Below the pieces are notes generated by a model, which did no database searches, was not told where the DNA came from, and saw nothing but the letters and a program-made list of their open reading frames with translations. This document shows positions 32,222-40,050 of a stretch of 64,000 nucleotides of DNA, in pieces. Both the position numbers and the translations under genes were made by a program. This DNA is from JBCBSZ01 sp039818945 (GTDB lineage: Bacteria > Actinomycetota > Acidimicrobiia > Acidimicrobiales > Poriferisodalaceae): positions 1 through 64,000 of the forward strand of contig JBCBSZ010000007.1 in the NCBI GenBank assembly GCA_039818945.1. The letters run 5' to 3'. Position 1 is the stretch's first letter; every line of letters begins with the position of its first letter.

Positions 32222-33031
32222 TCAGCTCGCGCCACGCTCCGGGCGGACATCACCGGCTGCGACCACCCGGCGTCCCTCCGCAGTCTCCAGGATCAAGCGT
32301 CCGACGTCGTCGAGGTCGATGGCACGGCCCGAGATCCGCTCGCCACCGTCCGTCACCGCAACCTCACGACCGAGGGTCCACATCGCCCGCCGGGCCTCGG
32401 CGATCACGGCGTCCGGTCCTCCGGTCTCGAGCCGGGCCACCCCCTCGGCCAGCCGGCGCAGGTAGGCGACGAGCAGCTCGACGCGGTCCGGGGCCGAGCC
32501 GAGCAGCTCCCGCAGCGAGACCGGGTCGTTGCCCCGCGGCACCGCGAACCCGGGCGGCAGGTCGACGTTGCACCCCATCCCGACGACGACCGCGACCTGC
32601 CCAGCGCCGACGACCGCCTCCGACAGCACGCCCGCCACCTTCCGGTAGTGCTCGCCCGACGGGACGACGACGTCGTTGGGCCACGAGAGGGTGACCTCGG
32701 TGGCACCGACGTCGTGGCTGGCGCCGACCCCGGCCATGCCGGCGACGAGCGTGACCAGCGCGAGGTGCTCGGCGTCCACCGCGGGACGAACGAGCACCGA
32801 CACGAGCAGGCCCGCGCCGGGCGGCGACTCCCATCGGCGGTCGAGGCGGCCCCGACCCGCCGTCTGGTGATCGGTGACCAGCACCTGCTCGGGCGCACCG
32901 TCCCGCGCGCGGACGGCGAGATCGGCGTTGGTGCTGCCGGTCTCCGCGATCCACTCGACCTGGCCGAATCGCGAGTGCTCAAGTCGGGATCTGGCAAGAT
33001 CGCCGTTCACGGCGGGTGGGTGCTCCGACAC
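32222..33031 (-). CDS. birA: Biotin-[acetyl-CoA-carboxylase] ligase
   Basis: The 269-residue protein is a class I ligase without an N-terminal DNA-binding domain. It shows 'EWIAETGSTNADLAVRARDG', the ATP/biotin loop 'HQTAGRGRLDRRWESPPGAG', 'VTLSWPNDVVV' and 'VAVVVGMGCNVDLPPGF', then a small C-terminal SH3-like domain. GTG 33031 follows GGAGG by 7 nt. It is divergent from the biotin-carrying carboxylase subunit, its obvious substrate, with about 54 bp between start codons. Confidence 0.94.
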   Translation of the reverse strand: MSEHPPAVNGDLARSRLEHSRFGQVEWIAETGSTNADLAVRARDGAPEQVLVTDHQTAGRGRLDRRWESPPGAGLLVSVLVRPAVDAEHLALVTLVAGMAGVGASHDVGATEVTLSWPNDVVVPSGEHYRKVAGVLSEAVVGAGQVAVVVGMGCNVDLPPGFAVPRGNDPVSLRELLGSAPDRVELLVAYLRRLAEGVARLETGGPDAVIAEARRAMWTLGREVAVTDGGERISGRAIDLDDVGRLILETAEGRRVVAAGDVRPERGAS

Positions 33032-33072
33032 GACGCCTCCGTGGTACTTGTTCGACGACGACCTCGCGACCA

Positions 33073-33085
33073 TAGGGTGACGACC
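33073..33085 (+). promoter_or_regulatory. TAGGGT -10 element before accA
   Basis: TAGGGT (33073-33078) lies 7 nt before ATG 33086 with no Shine-Dalgarno sequence, supporting this ATG over the GTG at 33077. Confidence 0.5.
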
Positions 33086-34846
33086 ATGTTCGACAAGATC
33101 CTCATCGCCAATCGGGGCGAGATCGCCGTCCGGGTGATCCGCGCCTGCCGGGAGCTGGGCATCACCAGCGTGGCGGTGTACTCCGAGCTCGACCGGGACG
33201 CCCTGCACGTCCGGTTGGCCGATGAGGCGTACGCGCTGGGCGGCAAGACCGCGGCCGAGAGCTACATCAACACCGAGCGGCTCCTCGAGGTCATCACCGC
33301 CTCCGGGGCCCAGGCCGTGCACCCCGGCTACGGCTTCTTCTCCGAGAACGCCGACTTCGCCCGGGCGATCACCGACATCGGGGTCAAGTTCATCGGCCCG
33401 CCGCCCGAGGCGATCGAGGTCATGGGCGACAAGATCTCGGCCCGCCTGGCCGCCGAGCGCGTCGGGGTGAGCGCCGTGCCGGGCACGACCGAGCTGCTCA
33501 CCGACCCGGCGCAGATCGTGGCCTTCGGCGAGGAGCACGGCTGGCCGATCGCGGTGAAGGCCGCGTACGGCGGCGGCGGCCGGGGTATGAAGGTCGTCCG
33601 CTCGGCCGACGAGGCGGCCGGCCAGCTCGAGTCGGCCCAGCGGGAGGCCAAGGCCTACTTCGGTCGCGACGAGTGCTACATGGAGCGCTACCTCACCTGG
33701 CCCCGCCACATCGAGCTGCAGATCATCGCCGACACCCATGGCAACTGCGTCTGGGTCGGCGAGCGCGACTGCTCCGCCCAGCGCCGGCACCAGAAGCTGG
33801 TCGAGGAGAGCCCGGCGCCGAACCTGCCCGACGAGATCCGGGAGGCGATGGGCGCCGCCGCGGTCAAGGTGGCCGAGGGGTGCGGCTACGAGAACGCCGG
33901 CACCGTCGAGTTCATCTACCAGGACGGCGAGTTCTACTACCTGGAGATGAACACCCGCCTCCAGGTCGAGCACCCCGTCACCGAGGAGGTCGCCGGCGTC
34001 GACCTCGTGCACGAGCAGATCCGGGTGGCGGCGGGCGAGCCGCTGTCGTTCACCCAGGACTCGCTCGAGCGTCGCGGCCACTCGATCGAGATCCGCATCA
34101 ACGCCGAGGACCCGGCCGAGGGCGCGTTCCGCCCCTCGCCGGGGCCGATCAACGCGCTGCGGGTCCCGAGCGGGCCGGGCGTGCGCTGGGACGGCGGCTA
34201 CGAGCCGGGCGACGAGATCTCGCAGTACTACGACAACCTCCTCGGCAAGCTCATCGTCACCGGCCGCGACCGCGACAACGCCATCGACCGCACGCTGCGG
34301 GCGCTGCGCGAGTTCGAGGTCGAGGGCATCGCGACGGTGATCCCGGCCGACATCGCCATCCTCGAGCACCCGGACTTCCGCGCCGGCGAGCACTCGACCA
34401 AGTGGGTCGAGGAGAAGCTCGACCTCACCGGCGTGTCCGCTTCCGTCACCCCGGCGACCGAGGACGGCGAGGAGAAGGTCCGTCGCGACGTCGACGTCGA
34501 GGTGAACGGGAGGAAGTACTCGGTCGCCGTGTGGGTCCTGGAGTCCCAGATCGGCGCAGCCGCCCCAGCGGCAGCGGCGAAGCCCAAGGCCCGGCGCTCG
34601 TCGTCGGCCGGCGGCGCGGGCGGCGGAGGTGCCGACGGCACGGTCACCGCGCCGATGCAGGGCACGATCCTGAAGGTCATGGTGGCCGAGGGCGACGAGG
34701 TCGAGGCCGATCAGACCGTCGTCGTCCTCGAGGCCATGAAGATGGAGAACAACGTCGCCACGCCCAAGGCCGGCACGGTCAAGGAGCTGAAGGTCGCCGC
34801 CGGCGACACCGTCGGCACCGGCGACGTCATCGTCGTCATCGCCTGA
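33086..34846 (+). CDS. accA: Acetyl/propionyl-CoA carboxylase alpha subunit (biotin carboxylase + biotin carrier)
   Basis: The 586-residue protein has a biotin carboxylase N-terminal domain ('FDKILIANRGEIAVRVIRAC'), an ATP-grasp domain ('AVKAAYGGGGRGMKVVRSAD', 'YLEMNTRLQVEHPVTEEVAG'), a biotin carboxylase C-terminal domain ('IEIRINAEDPAEGAFRPSPG'), an Ala/Gly linker and a C-terminal biotinyl domain with the target lysine in 'VLEAMKMENNV'. This is the actinobacterial AccA layout that pairs with a separate carboxyltransferase beta subunit, not present here. It supplies malonyl- or methylmalonyl-CoA for lipid synthesis. birA is divergent. The symbol follows actinobacterial usage. Confidence 0.95.
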   Translation: MFDKILIANRGEIAVRVIRACRELGITSVAVYSELDRDALHVRLADEAYALGGKTAAESYINTERLLEVITASGAQAVHPGYGFFSENADFARAITDIGVKFIGPPPEAIEVMGDKISARLAAERVGVSAVPGTTELLTDPAQIVAFGEEHGWPIAVKAAYGGGGRGMKVVRSADEAAGQLESAQREAKAYFGRDECYMERYLTWPRHIELQIIADTHGNCVWVGERDCSAQRRHQKLVEESPAPNLPDEIREAMGAAAVKVAEGCGYENAGTVEFIYQDGEFYYLEMNTRLQVEHPVTEEVAGVDLVHEQIRVAAGEPLSFTQDSLERRGHSIEIRINAEDPAEGAFRPSPGPINALRVPSGPGVRWDGGYEPGDEISQYYDNLLGKLIVTGRDRDNAIDRTLRALREFEVEGIATVIPADIAILEHPDFRAGEHSTKWVEEKLDLTGVSASVTPATEDGEEKVRRDVDVEVNGRKYSVAVWVLESQIGAAAPAAAAKPKARRSSSAGGAGGGGADGTVTAPMQGTILKVMVAEGDEVEADQTVVVLEAMKMENNVATPKAGTVKELKVAAGDTVGTGDVIVVIA

Positions 34847-34850
34847 TCTC

Positions 34851-34953
34851 CCCGCAGGCCGGGGCCCGTCCTGCGCCGCCCGCGGGCCAGGGCCCGTCGC
34901 CGCAGCACGGCGCCGCCCGAGAGGCCGGGGCCGCCCGCAGGCCGGGGCCCATC
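34851..34953. repeat. Three imperfect 20-bp direct repeats in the G+C-rich gap after accA
   Basis: CCCGCAGGCCGGGGCCCGTC (34851-34870), CCCGCGGGCCAGGGCCCGTC (34879-34898) and CCCGCAGGCCGGGGCCCATC (34934-34953). Each contains GGGCCC-type palindromes, so the 34847-35068 gap could fold strongly in RNA and may act as a transcription end for accA; no U-run is present. I see no gene in the gap. Confidence 0.6.
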
Positions 34954-35068
34954 GCCGCCGCACCCCGCCGTCCTCGCCTGCGGCTGCGGGTGCGGGGGCC
35001 CCGCTGCGGCGCCACCCGGCCTGCTCCGCGGATCTCTCCGCCGACGGCGCGGGTGCGGAGGTGGGCGA

Positions 35069-35488
35069 TCAGGTCCAGGGGTTGAGCACGTCGAGCTCAG
35101 CGAAGCGTTGGAAGTCCTTCAGGTCTCGGGTGACGACGGTCATGTTGTGGGTGAGCGCCGTCGCGCCGATCAGGGCATCACGGAACGGAGCCGGATCCGG
35201 TACGTGCAGGGCGACAGCGCGGCGGGCCACGGGCTCGTCGATGACCAGGATCCGATGCTTGAACGCTGCGGTGACGCTCTGGTCGAGCCAGGCGCGCAGC
35301 AGCGCTCCCTGGGTGGGGTCGGAACGTTCCATCAGCAGGACGCCGTGCTCGAGCTCGTGGATGGTGATCGCGGAGACGAAGAGCTCGGCGGACGGCACCT
35401 GCTCGGCCCATGTTGCGACGCCCGGGTTGGCCTTGCCGCTGCGCACCTTGCGGAGCTCGGACACGACGCTGGTGTCGAGCACGAACAT
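35069..35488 (-). CDS. vapC: PIN-domain ribonuclease toxin (VapC/FitB type)
   Basis: This 139-residue PIN protein has the acidic residues of the active site: Asp5 in 'MFVLDTSVVSELRK', Glu in 'AITIHELEHGVL', and Asp in 'PFRDALIGATALTHNM' plus 'VVTRDLKDF'. 'SELRK' after the first Asp is typical of the FitB-like subgroup. It would cleave RNA when free of its antitoxin. Its start overlaps the antitoxin stop by one base (TGATG), the standard toxin-antitoxin coupling. Confidence 0.92.
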   Translation of the reverse strand: MFVLDTSVVSELRKVRSGKANPGVATWAEQVPSAELFVSAITIHELEHGVLLMERSDPTQGALLRAWLDQSVTAAFKHRILVIDEPVARRAVALHVPDPAPFRDALIGATALTHNMTVVTRDLKDFQRFAELDVLNPWT

Positions 35489-35739
35489 CAGTCGAACGCA
35501 GCTGGCCGAGCGACCTCGGTGGTCTTGGGTGCCACGAACTCGACGTCGGCGACGCCGGCGGGCTCGGCGAGCAGGTCGAGGGCCCGGCGAGGTGCGAGCA
35601 GCTCCTCGTAGGCGTCGAAGGTCAACAGCACGTGCGCGGGTCGGCCCCGATCGGTGATGTAGACGGGCCCGTGCTCGGCCGCCTTCTTGGCACCGCTGGT
35701 GTCCTGGTTGAACTCACGGCTGGTCATCTGCGTCGACAT
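35488..35739 (-). CDS. Phd/YefM-type antitoxin
   Basis: The 83-residue protein has the Phd/YefM N-terminal DNA-binding domain ('MSTQMTSREFNQDTSGAKKA', 'GPVYITDRGRPAHVLLTFDA') and a flexible C-terminal tail that would wrap the toxin. ATG 35739 follows AAGGGGGC, so an in-frame start 18 codons upstream is less likely. A palindrome immediately upstream is a likely self-repression site. Phd-type antitoxin with a PIN toxin is a common actinobacterial pairing. Confidence 0.9.
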   Translation of the reverse strand: MSTQMTSREFNQDTSGAKKAAEHGPVYITDRGRPAHVLLTFDAYEELLAPRRALDLLAEPAGVADVEFVAPKTTEVARPAAFD

Positions 35740-35749
35740 CCTGCCCCCT

Positions 35750-35767
35750 TGTAGATACATCTCTACA
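35750..35767. promoter_or_regulatory. Palindromic operator upstream of the toxin-antitoxin pair
   Basis: TGTAGA-TACATC-TCTACA is a perfect 6-bp inverted repeat with a 6-nt spacer, 11 nt before the antitoxin start, in the place where the promoter should lie. It is the likely binding site of the antitoxin or complex. Confidence 0.65.
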
Positions 35768-35947
35768 TGAGAGGGGCACACTCTCGGCGACAACCACGGC
35801 CCGCCTCGGATCAGGGGACGACGGTCGGTCGTCGCGGCAAGCTCTGGGCCACCCGAGGGGTTCGCTGCGCGTCGTCAGCGGAACGACACCGAGCTCGAAC
35901 AGCTCGTACGGCCGGACCGACGACCAGCCCGCGGGCGAGGCCGAGCG

Positions 35948-37738
35948 TCAGCTGAACTCGAGTCCCTCGAAGTCGCCGCTCGATCGCCAGCCTTCGAGGT
36001 ACTGGAAGTAGGCGTAGGCGCCGGCCGGGTAGCCGACGAACGAGGCCGCGGCCTCGCCCGGGTCCTGGCCCTCGTTGTTGTAGTAGCCGGGGGTGCAGTC
36101 CGGGGAGCCGAGCATCCGGCCGCCGCCGGAGAGGAGCAGGTCGAGCCATTCCTGCTCGGCCTCGGCCGTGACCTCCACGCGGTCGTGGCCGTGGCGCCGG
36201 GCGTGCTCGATGACCATCGCGATGGTCCGGCCGGCCTCGGTCAGGTTGTGGGGCACGTTGGAGATCAGGTTCGCCCCCTGGGTCGGCTGCACGATGAACA
36301 GGTTCGGGAAGCCGTGCACGTGGGTGCCGTGCAGCGTGCGCATGCCGTGCTCCCAGTGGTCCGACAGCGTGCGGCCGTCTCGGCCCGTGAGATCGAAGCC
36401 CCGGCGCCGGGTGTGGTCGGTGCCGACCTCGAAGCCCGAGGCGTAGATGATGCAGTCGACCTCGTACTCGACGCCGTCGGCGACGACGCCGTGCGGGGTG
36501 ATCCGCTCCACGCCCCGACCGTCGGTGTCGACCAGCTCGCAACCCGGCTCGTTGAAGGACTGCAGGTACTCGTCGTGGAAGCAGGGCCGCTTGCACAGCT
36601 GCCGGTACCAGGCCTTCAGCGCGTACGCGGTGTCGGGATCGTCCACGAGCTCGTCGACCCGCGACCGGATCTCCTCCATCTTCTCGAAGTCGGAGTCCTC
36701 GAACGCGGCGAGCATGTTGTCGACGGTGCGCTCGTCCGGCGGGAGCGCCTCGATCCTCGTGCGGATGCGGCGGGCCAGATCGGTCCACCCGTCGCGCACG
36801 AGGTCCTCCTCGGCCGGACCGCCGGTCTGGTTGGCGGTGAAGTTCATCAGCCACCGCTCCTGCCAGCCGGGGGTGGCCATCTCGGCGAACCAGTCGGGGT
36901 CGGTGGGTTCGTTGGCCCGCACGTCGACCGAGCTCGGTGTGCGCTGGAACACGTAGAGCCGCTCCGCGGCACGGGCGAGGTGGGGCACGCACTGCACCGC
37001 CGTGGCGCCGGTCCCGATGATCGCCACACGGCGTCCGGCGAGGCCGGTGAGCGGCGCGCCGCCGGGGTCGCCGCCGGTGTAGTCGTAGTCCCAGCGGCTC
37101 GTGTGGAAGCTGTGGCCCTCGAAGGACTCGATCCCGTCGAGGCCAGGGAGCTTGGGCACGTGGAGTGGACCGGTGCCGACGCCGAGGTACTGCGCGGTGA
37201 ACTCGTCGCCCCGATCGGTGCGCACGATCCAGCGGGCTCGCTCGTCGTCCCACTCGGCGTCGGTCACCTCGGTGTGGAACAGCGCATGCTCGTACAGCGA
37301 GAAGTGCTTCCCGATCCGCTGGCAGTGCTCGAGGATCTCGGGGGCGTGCGCGTACTTCTCGGACGGCATGTGACCGGTCTCCTCGAGGAGCGGCATGTAC
37401 ACGAACGACGCCGTGTCGCACTGCGCCCCGGGGTACCGGTTCCAGTACCAGGTCCCCCCGAAGTCGCCGCCCTTGTCGAGCAACCGGACGTCGTCGATGC
37501 CCGCCTGGGTCACCCGGGCGCCGGTCACGAGGCCGGCGAAGCCGCCACCGACGAAGGCGAAGGTGACGTGATCGCGCACGGGTGGCCGATCGGCGACCGG
37601 CACGTACGGGTCGTCGAGGTAGTGGCCGAGCTGCCCGGCGACCTCCAGGTACTGGTCGTTGCCGTCGGGACGCAGCCGCTTGGCCCGCTCCTCGGCGTAC
37701 TTCTGCTTCAGCGCATCGATGTCGATGGTGCCGCTCAC
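35948..37738 (-). CDS. Baeyer-Villiger-type flavin monooxygenase
   Basis: The 596-residue protein has an N-terminal helical extension (about 1-55), an FAD-binding Rossmann motif ('FAFVGGGFAGLVTGARVTQA'), 'GGDFGGTWYWNRYPGAQCDT', the Baeyer-Villiger fingerprint F-x-G-x3-H-x3-W-D in 'FEGHSFHTSRWDYDY', and the NADPH-binding motif 'VAIIGTGATAVQCVPHLA'. 'FIVQPTQGANLISNVPHNLT' closes the fold. These enzymes insert oxygen beside ketones using NADPH and O2; cyclohexanone- and steroid-type substrates are typical. GTG 37738 follows GGGGGAG. No pathway gene is adjacent to show the substrate. Confidence 0.93.
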   Translation of the reverse strand: MSGTIDIDALKQKYAEERAKRLRPDGNDQYLEVAGQLGHYLDDPYVPVADRPPVRDHVTFAFVGGGFAGLVTGARVTQAGIDDVRLLDKGGDFGGTWYWNRYPGAQCDTASFVYMPLLEETGHMPSEKYAHAPEILEHCQRIGKHFSLYEHALFHTEVTDAEWDDERARWIVRTDRGDEFTAQYLGVGTGPLHVPKLPGLDGIESFEGHSFHTSRWDYDYTGGDPGGAPLTGLAGRRVAIIGTGATAVQCVPHLARAAERLYVFQRTPSSVDVRANEPTDPDWFAEMATPGWQERWLMNFTANQTGGPAEEDLVRDGWTDLARRIRTRIEALPPDERTVDNMLAAFEDSDFEKMEEIRSRVDELVDDPDTAYALKAWYRQLCKRPCFHDEYLQSFNEPGCELVDTDGRGVERITPHGVVADGVEYEVDCIIYASGFEVGTDHTRRRGFDLTGRDGRTLSDHWEHGMRTLHGTHVHGFPNLFIVQPTQGANLISNVPHNLTEAGRTIAMVIEHARRHGHDRVEVTAEAEQEWLDLLLSGGGRMLGSPDCTPGYYNNEGQDPGEAAASFVGYPAGAYAYFQYLEGWRSSGDFEGLEFS

Positions 37739-37848
37739 TGGCGCTCCCCCGGGCCGAACTCGACGAGGAGACCATCGTCGCAGGGGCGGGGGCTGCGACA
37801 CCCAACCGGGTGCTCATCAGCCGCCGGGCAGCGACCGATGGAGCACCC

Positions 37849-39621
37849 ATGGCTCTCGCGCCGCGCCGCAGCGTTCGTCGGACCGTCGTCGCCGCGGTCG
37901 TGGCGCCACTCGTCGCCGTGAGCGCGCTCGCCGGCTTCCTCGCCTGGTCCGCGGAGCGGGACCGCCAGGCCGCAGAGGCACAGCTGACCCGCACCGACGA
38001 CCTGGTCGTGCTCAGCGAGCTCGGCTCGGCGCTCGACGCGGAGCTGGGCCTCTACGAGGTGTGGTTGGGCGAGGTGGACGCCGGCCGATCGACCGGGCTC
38101 ACCGATCAGGGCAGCCAACTGGCCGACCTCCTCCGCGGCCAGGTGGACGGCGCCGTCGGACGCCTGTCGTCGCTCTCCACCGAGGTGCCCGACACCTGGT
38201 CGGCGCAGGAGGTCACCGCACCGATCGATGCGCTCAGGGCGGCCTGGGACGAGCTCGACGCCGTCGCGGTGAAGACCGAGCTCGGCTCGGTCCGAGCCGG
38301 GCTCGTCAGCGAGCTGCGGACCGCGATCGAGCAGCTCGCGGCGGGCGACGCCGACCTGACCCTCCTGGCCGACCTCGACCTCGCCGCCACCGATCTGACC
38401 CTCGAGGGCACCGCCGCCTCCCGCGCGCTCGGCGCCGGGTGGCTCGACACCGACGACCGGGACGTGCTGCTCGTGCGCATCGACCGAGCCGATCGCAGCG
38501 TGGCGACGGCGTTCCGCCACCTGCCCGACGACCTGTCCTCGGAGGCGACGACGATCGCGGCCTCGATGGAGGGCGGCGCCTGGGCGGAGCTGCGCCGCCA
38601 GGCGCTCTCGCTCCCCGCGGCGGCCGAGGACGGGGTCGTGGTCGACGAGGGGTCGATCACGACGCTGCTCTTCGGCACGGCGGAGCTGACCGCGGCCATC
38701 GACGAGCTCGGCGAGACGCTCATCGACCGTGCGTCCGCCGCGGCGAGCGCCGATGCCGCCGCCGCAGCCCGCACCCGCGACGTGGTGCTGGGCCTGACGC
38801 TGCTCATCGTGTGCGCGTCGATCGCGGTCGCCGTCCACAACGGACGCCACCTGACCCGCCGGATCGGCCGACTCGCCGAGACCGCTCGGCGCGTCGCCGA
38901 CGGCGATCTCGGCGCCGTGCCGCCGGAGGTGCCGTCCGCGTCGCGCGCCGACGAGCTCGACGACCTGGCGGCCACCTTCGACGACCTTCGGCTCACGGTC
39001 TCGAACGCGCAACGGCAGGTGGTCGCCCTCGCCGAGGGGCGCTTCGACGACCCGGTGCTCGCCGTTGACCTGCCCGGCTCGGCTGGCGCCGATCTCCGGC
39101 TCGGATTGCGACGGCTCGGCGCCGCCGCGGCGGAGCTGACCCGCCGGGCCGACCGCGACTCGCTGACCGACCTGCTCACGCAGGAGGCGTTCGAGGAGAC
39201 CGTCGACGTGCTCCTGGGCGGCGGGCGACCGATCGTGGTCGTCTACCTCGACCTCGACGACTTCAAGCCGATCAACGACTCCCACGGGCACCTGGCCGGC
39301 GACGAGGTGTTGCGCTGCGTCGCCCACCGCCTGCGCTCGCTGGTGCGCGCCGACGACCCGGTCGCGCGGCTCGGCGGGGACGAGTTCGCCTTCGCCGTCG
39401 AGGGCGACGACGTCGCCGTCACCGACCTGCTCGATCGGGTCGTGGGCCGGCTGTCCGAGCCGATCGAGCTCTCCGGCGACGCGATCGTCGCGGTGGGCGC
39501 ATCGGTCGGCGGAGCCCGTCGCCAGGACGGCGACGACGCGAGCACGCTGCTGCACCGGGCCGACGAACAGATGTACGCGGCGAAGCGCCAGGGCAAGAAC
39601 CGGGCGCTGCTCAGCGGCTGA
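37849..39621 (+). CDS. Diguanylate cyclase with CHASE-like sensor and HAMP domain
   Basis: The 590-residue protein has an N-terminal membrane helix (about 11-31), a 290-residue extracellular all-helical sensor region resembling nitrate/CHASE3-type sensors, a second membrane helix ('DVVLGLTLLIVCASIAVAVH'), a HAMP domain ('RHLTRRIGRLAETARRVADG') and a C-terminal GGDEF domain with intact 'RLGGDEF' and an RxxD inhibitory site (R-A-D-D) five residues before it. It should make cyclic di-GMP in response to an outside signal. ATG 37849 is chosen at the start of the anchor; GTG 37810 in the same frame is possible. Confidence 0.92.
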   Translation: MALAPRRSVRRTVVAAVVAPLVAVSALAGFLAWSAERDRQAAEAQLTRTDDLVVLSELGSALDAELGLYEVWLGEVDAGRSTGLTDQGSQLADLLRGQVDGAVGRLSSLSTEVPDTWSAQEVTAPIDALRAAWDELDAVAVKTELGSVRAGLVSELRTAIEQLAAGDADLTLLADLDLAATDLTLEGTAASRALGAGWLDTDDRDVLLVRIDRADRSVATAFRHLPDDLSSEATTIAASMEGGAWAELRRQALSLPAAAEDGVVVDEGSITTLLFGTAELTAAIDELGETLIDRASAAASADAAAAARTRDVVLGLTLLIVCASIAVAVHNGRHLTRRIGRLAETARRVADGDLGAVPPEVPSASRADELDDLAATFDDLRLTVSNAQRQVVALAEGRFDDPVLAVDLPGSAGADLRLGLRRLGAAAAELTRRADRDSLTDLLTQEAFEETVDVLLGGGRPIVVVYLDLDDFKPINDSHGHLAGDEVLRCVAHRLRSLVRADDPVARLGGDEFAFAVEGDDVAVTDLLDRVVGRLSEPIELSGDAIVAVGASVGGARRQDGDDASTLLHRADEQMYAAKRQGKNRALLSG

Positions 39622-39654
39622 CGCCGGCACCCTGCTCCGACCAGACTCGCCCCC

Positions 39655-40050
39655 ATGGCCGGCCTCACCGATCTCGCCGAGCTGCTCGCCGCGCTGGCGG
39701 TCGAACGGCGTCCGGGCACCTACGCCGTCGTGACCGTCGCCGAGCCGGTCGACCTCGGCGACGGCGTCGCGGCGCTGATCGCCGAGGCGGAGGGCACGAC
39801 CGCCGTGGTCGAGGTCGGGTCGGCGCGCCGGCGCGGTTGGGCGGTCGACTTCGAGGCGGCCTGGCTCACGCTCACGGTCCACTCGTCCTTGGAGGCGGTC
39901 GGGCTCACCGCAGCGTGCTCCGAGGCGCTCGCCCGCGAGGGCATCGCCTGCAACGTGCTGGCCGCCTTCCACCACGATCACCTGTTGGTGCCGGTCGATC
40001 GCGCCGACGACGCCGTCGCCGCGCTGGAGGCGCTCGCCGGTGAGGGCTAA
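39655..40050 (+). CDS. ACT-domain protein
   Basis: This 131-residue protein has two ACT-like halves: 'PGTYAVVTVAEPVDLGDGVA' (strand-helix of the first) and 'WLTLTVHSSLEAVGLTAACS' with 'EGIACNVLAAFHHDHLLVPV' (second). It matches stand-alone ACT_3/ACT_7 proteins, probably binding an amino acid. It is sometimes confused with aspartokinase regulatory domains but has no kinase. CAGACT lies 7 nt before the ATG. Its stop overlaps the convergent protease gene by 3 bp. Confidence 0.85.
   Translation: MAGLTDLAELLAALAVERRPGTYAVVTVAEPVDLGDGVAALIAEAEGTTAVVEVGSARRRGWAVDFEAAWLTLTVHSSLEAVGLTAACSEALAREGIACNVLAAFHHDHLLVPVDRADDAVAALEALAGEG

Noticed and set aside
34851..34953. CRISPR-like array after accA
   Set aside because: Only three imperfect repeats with unequal, repeat-like spacers; no cas genes.
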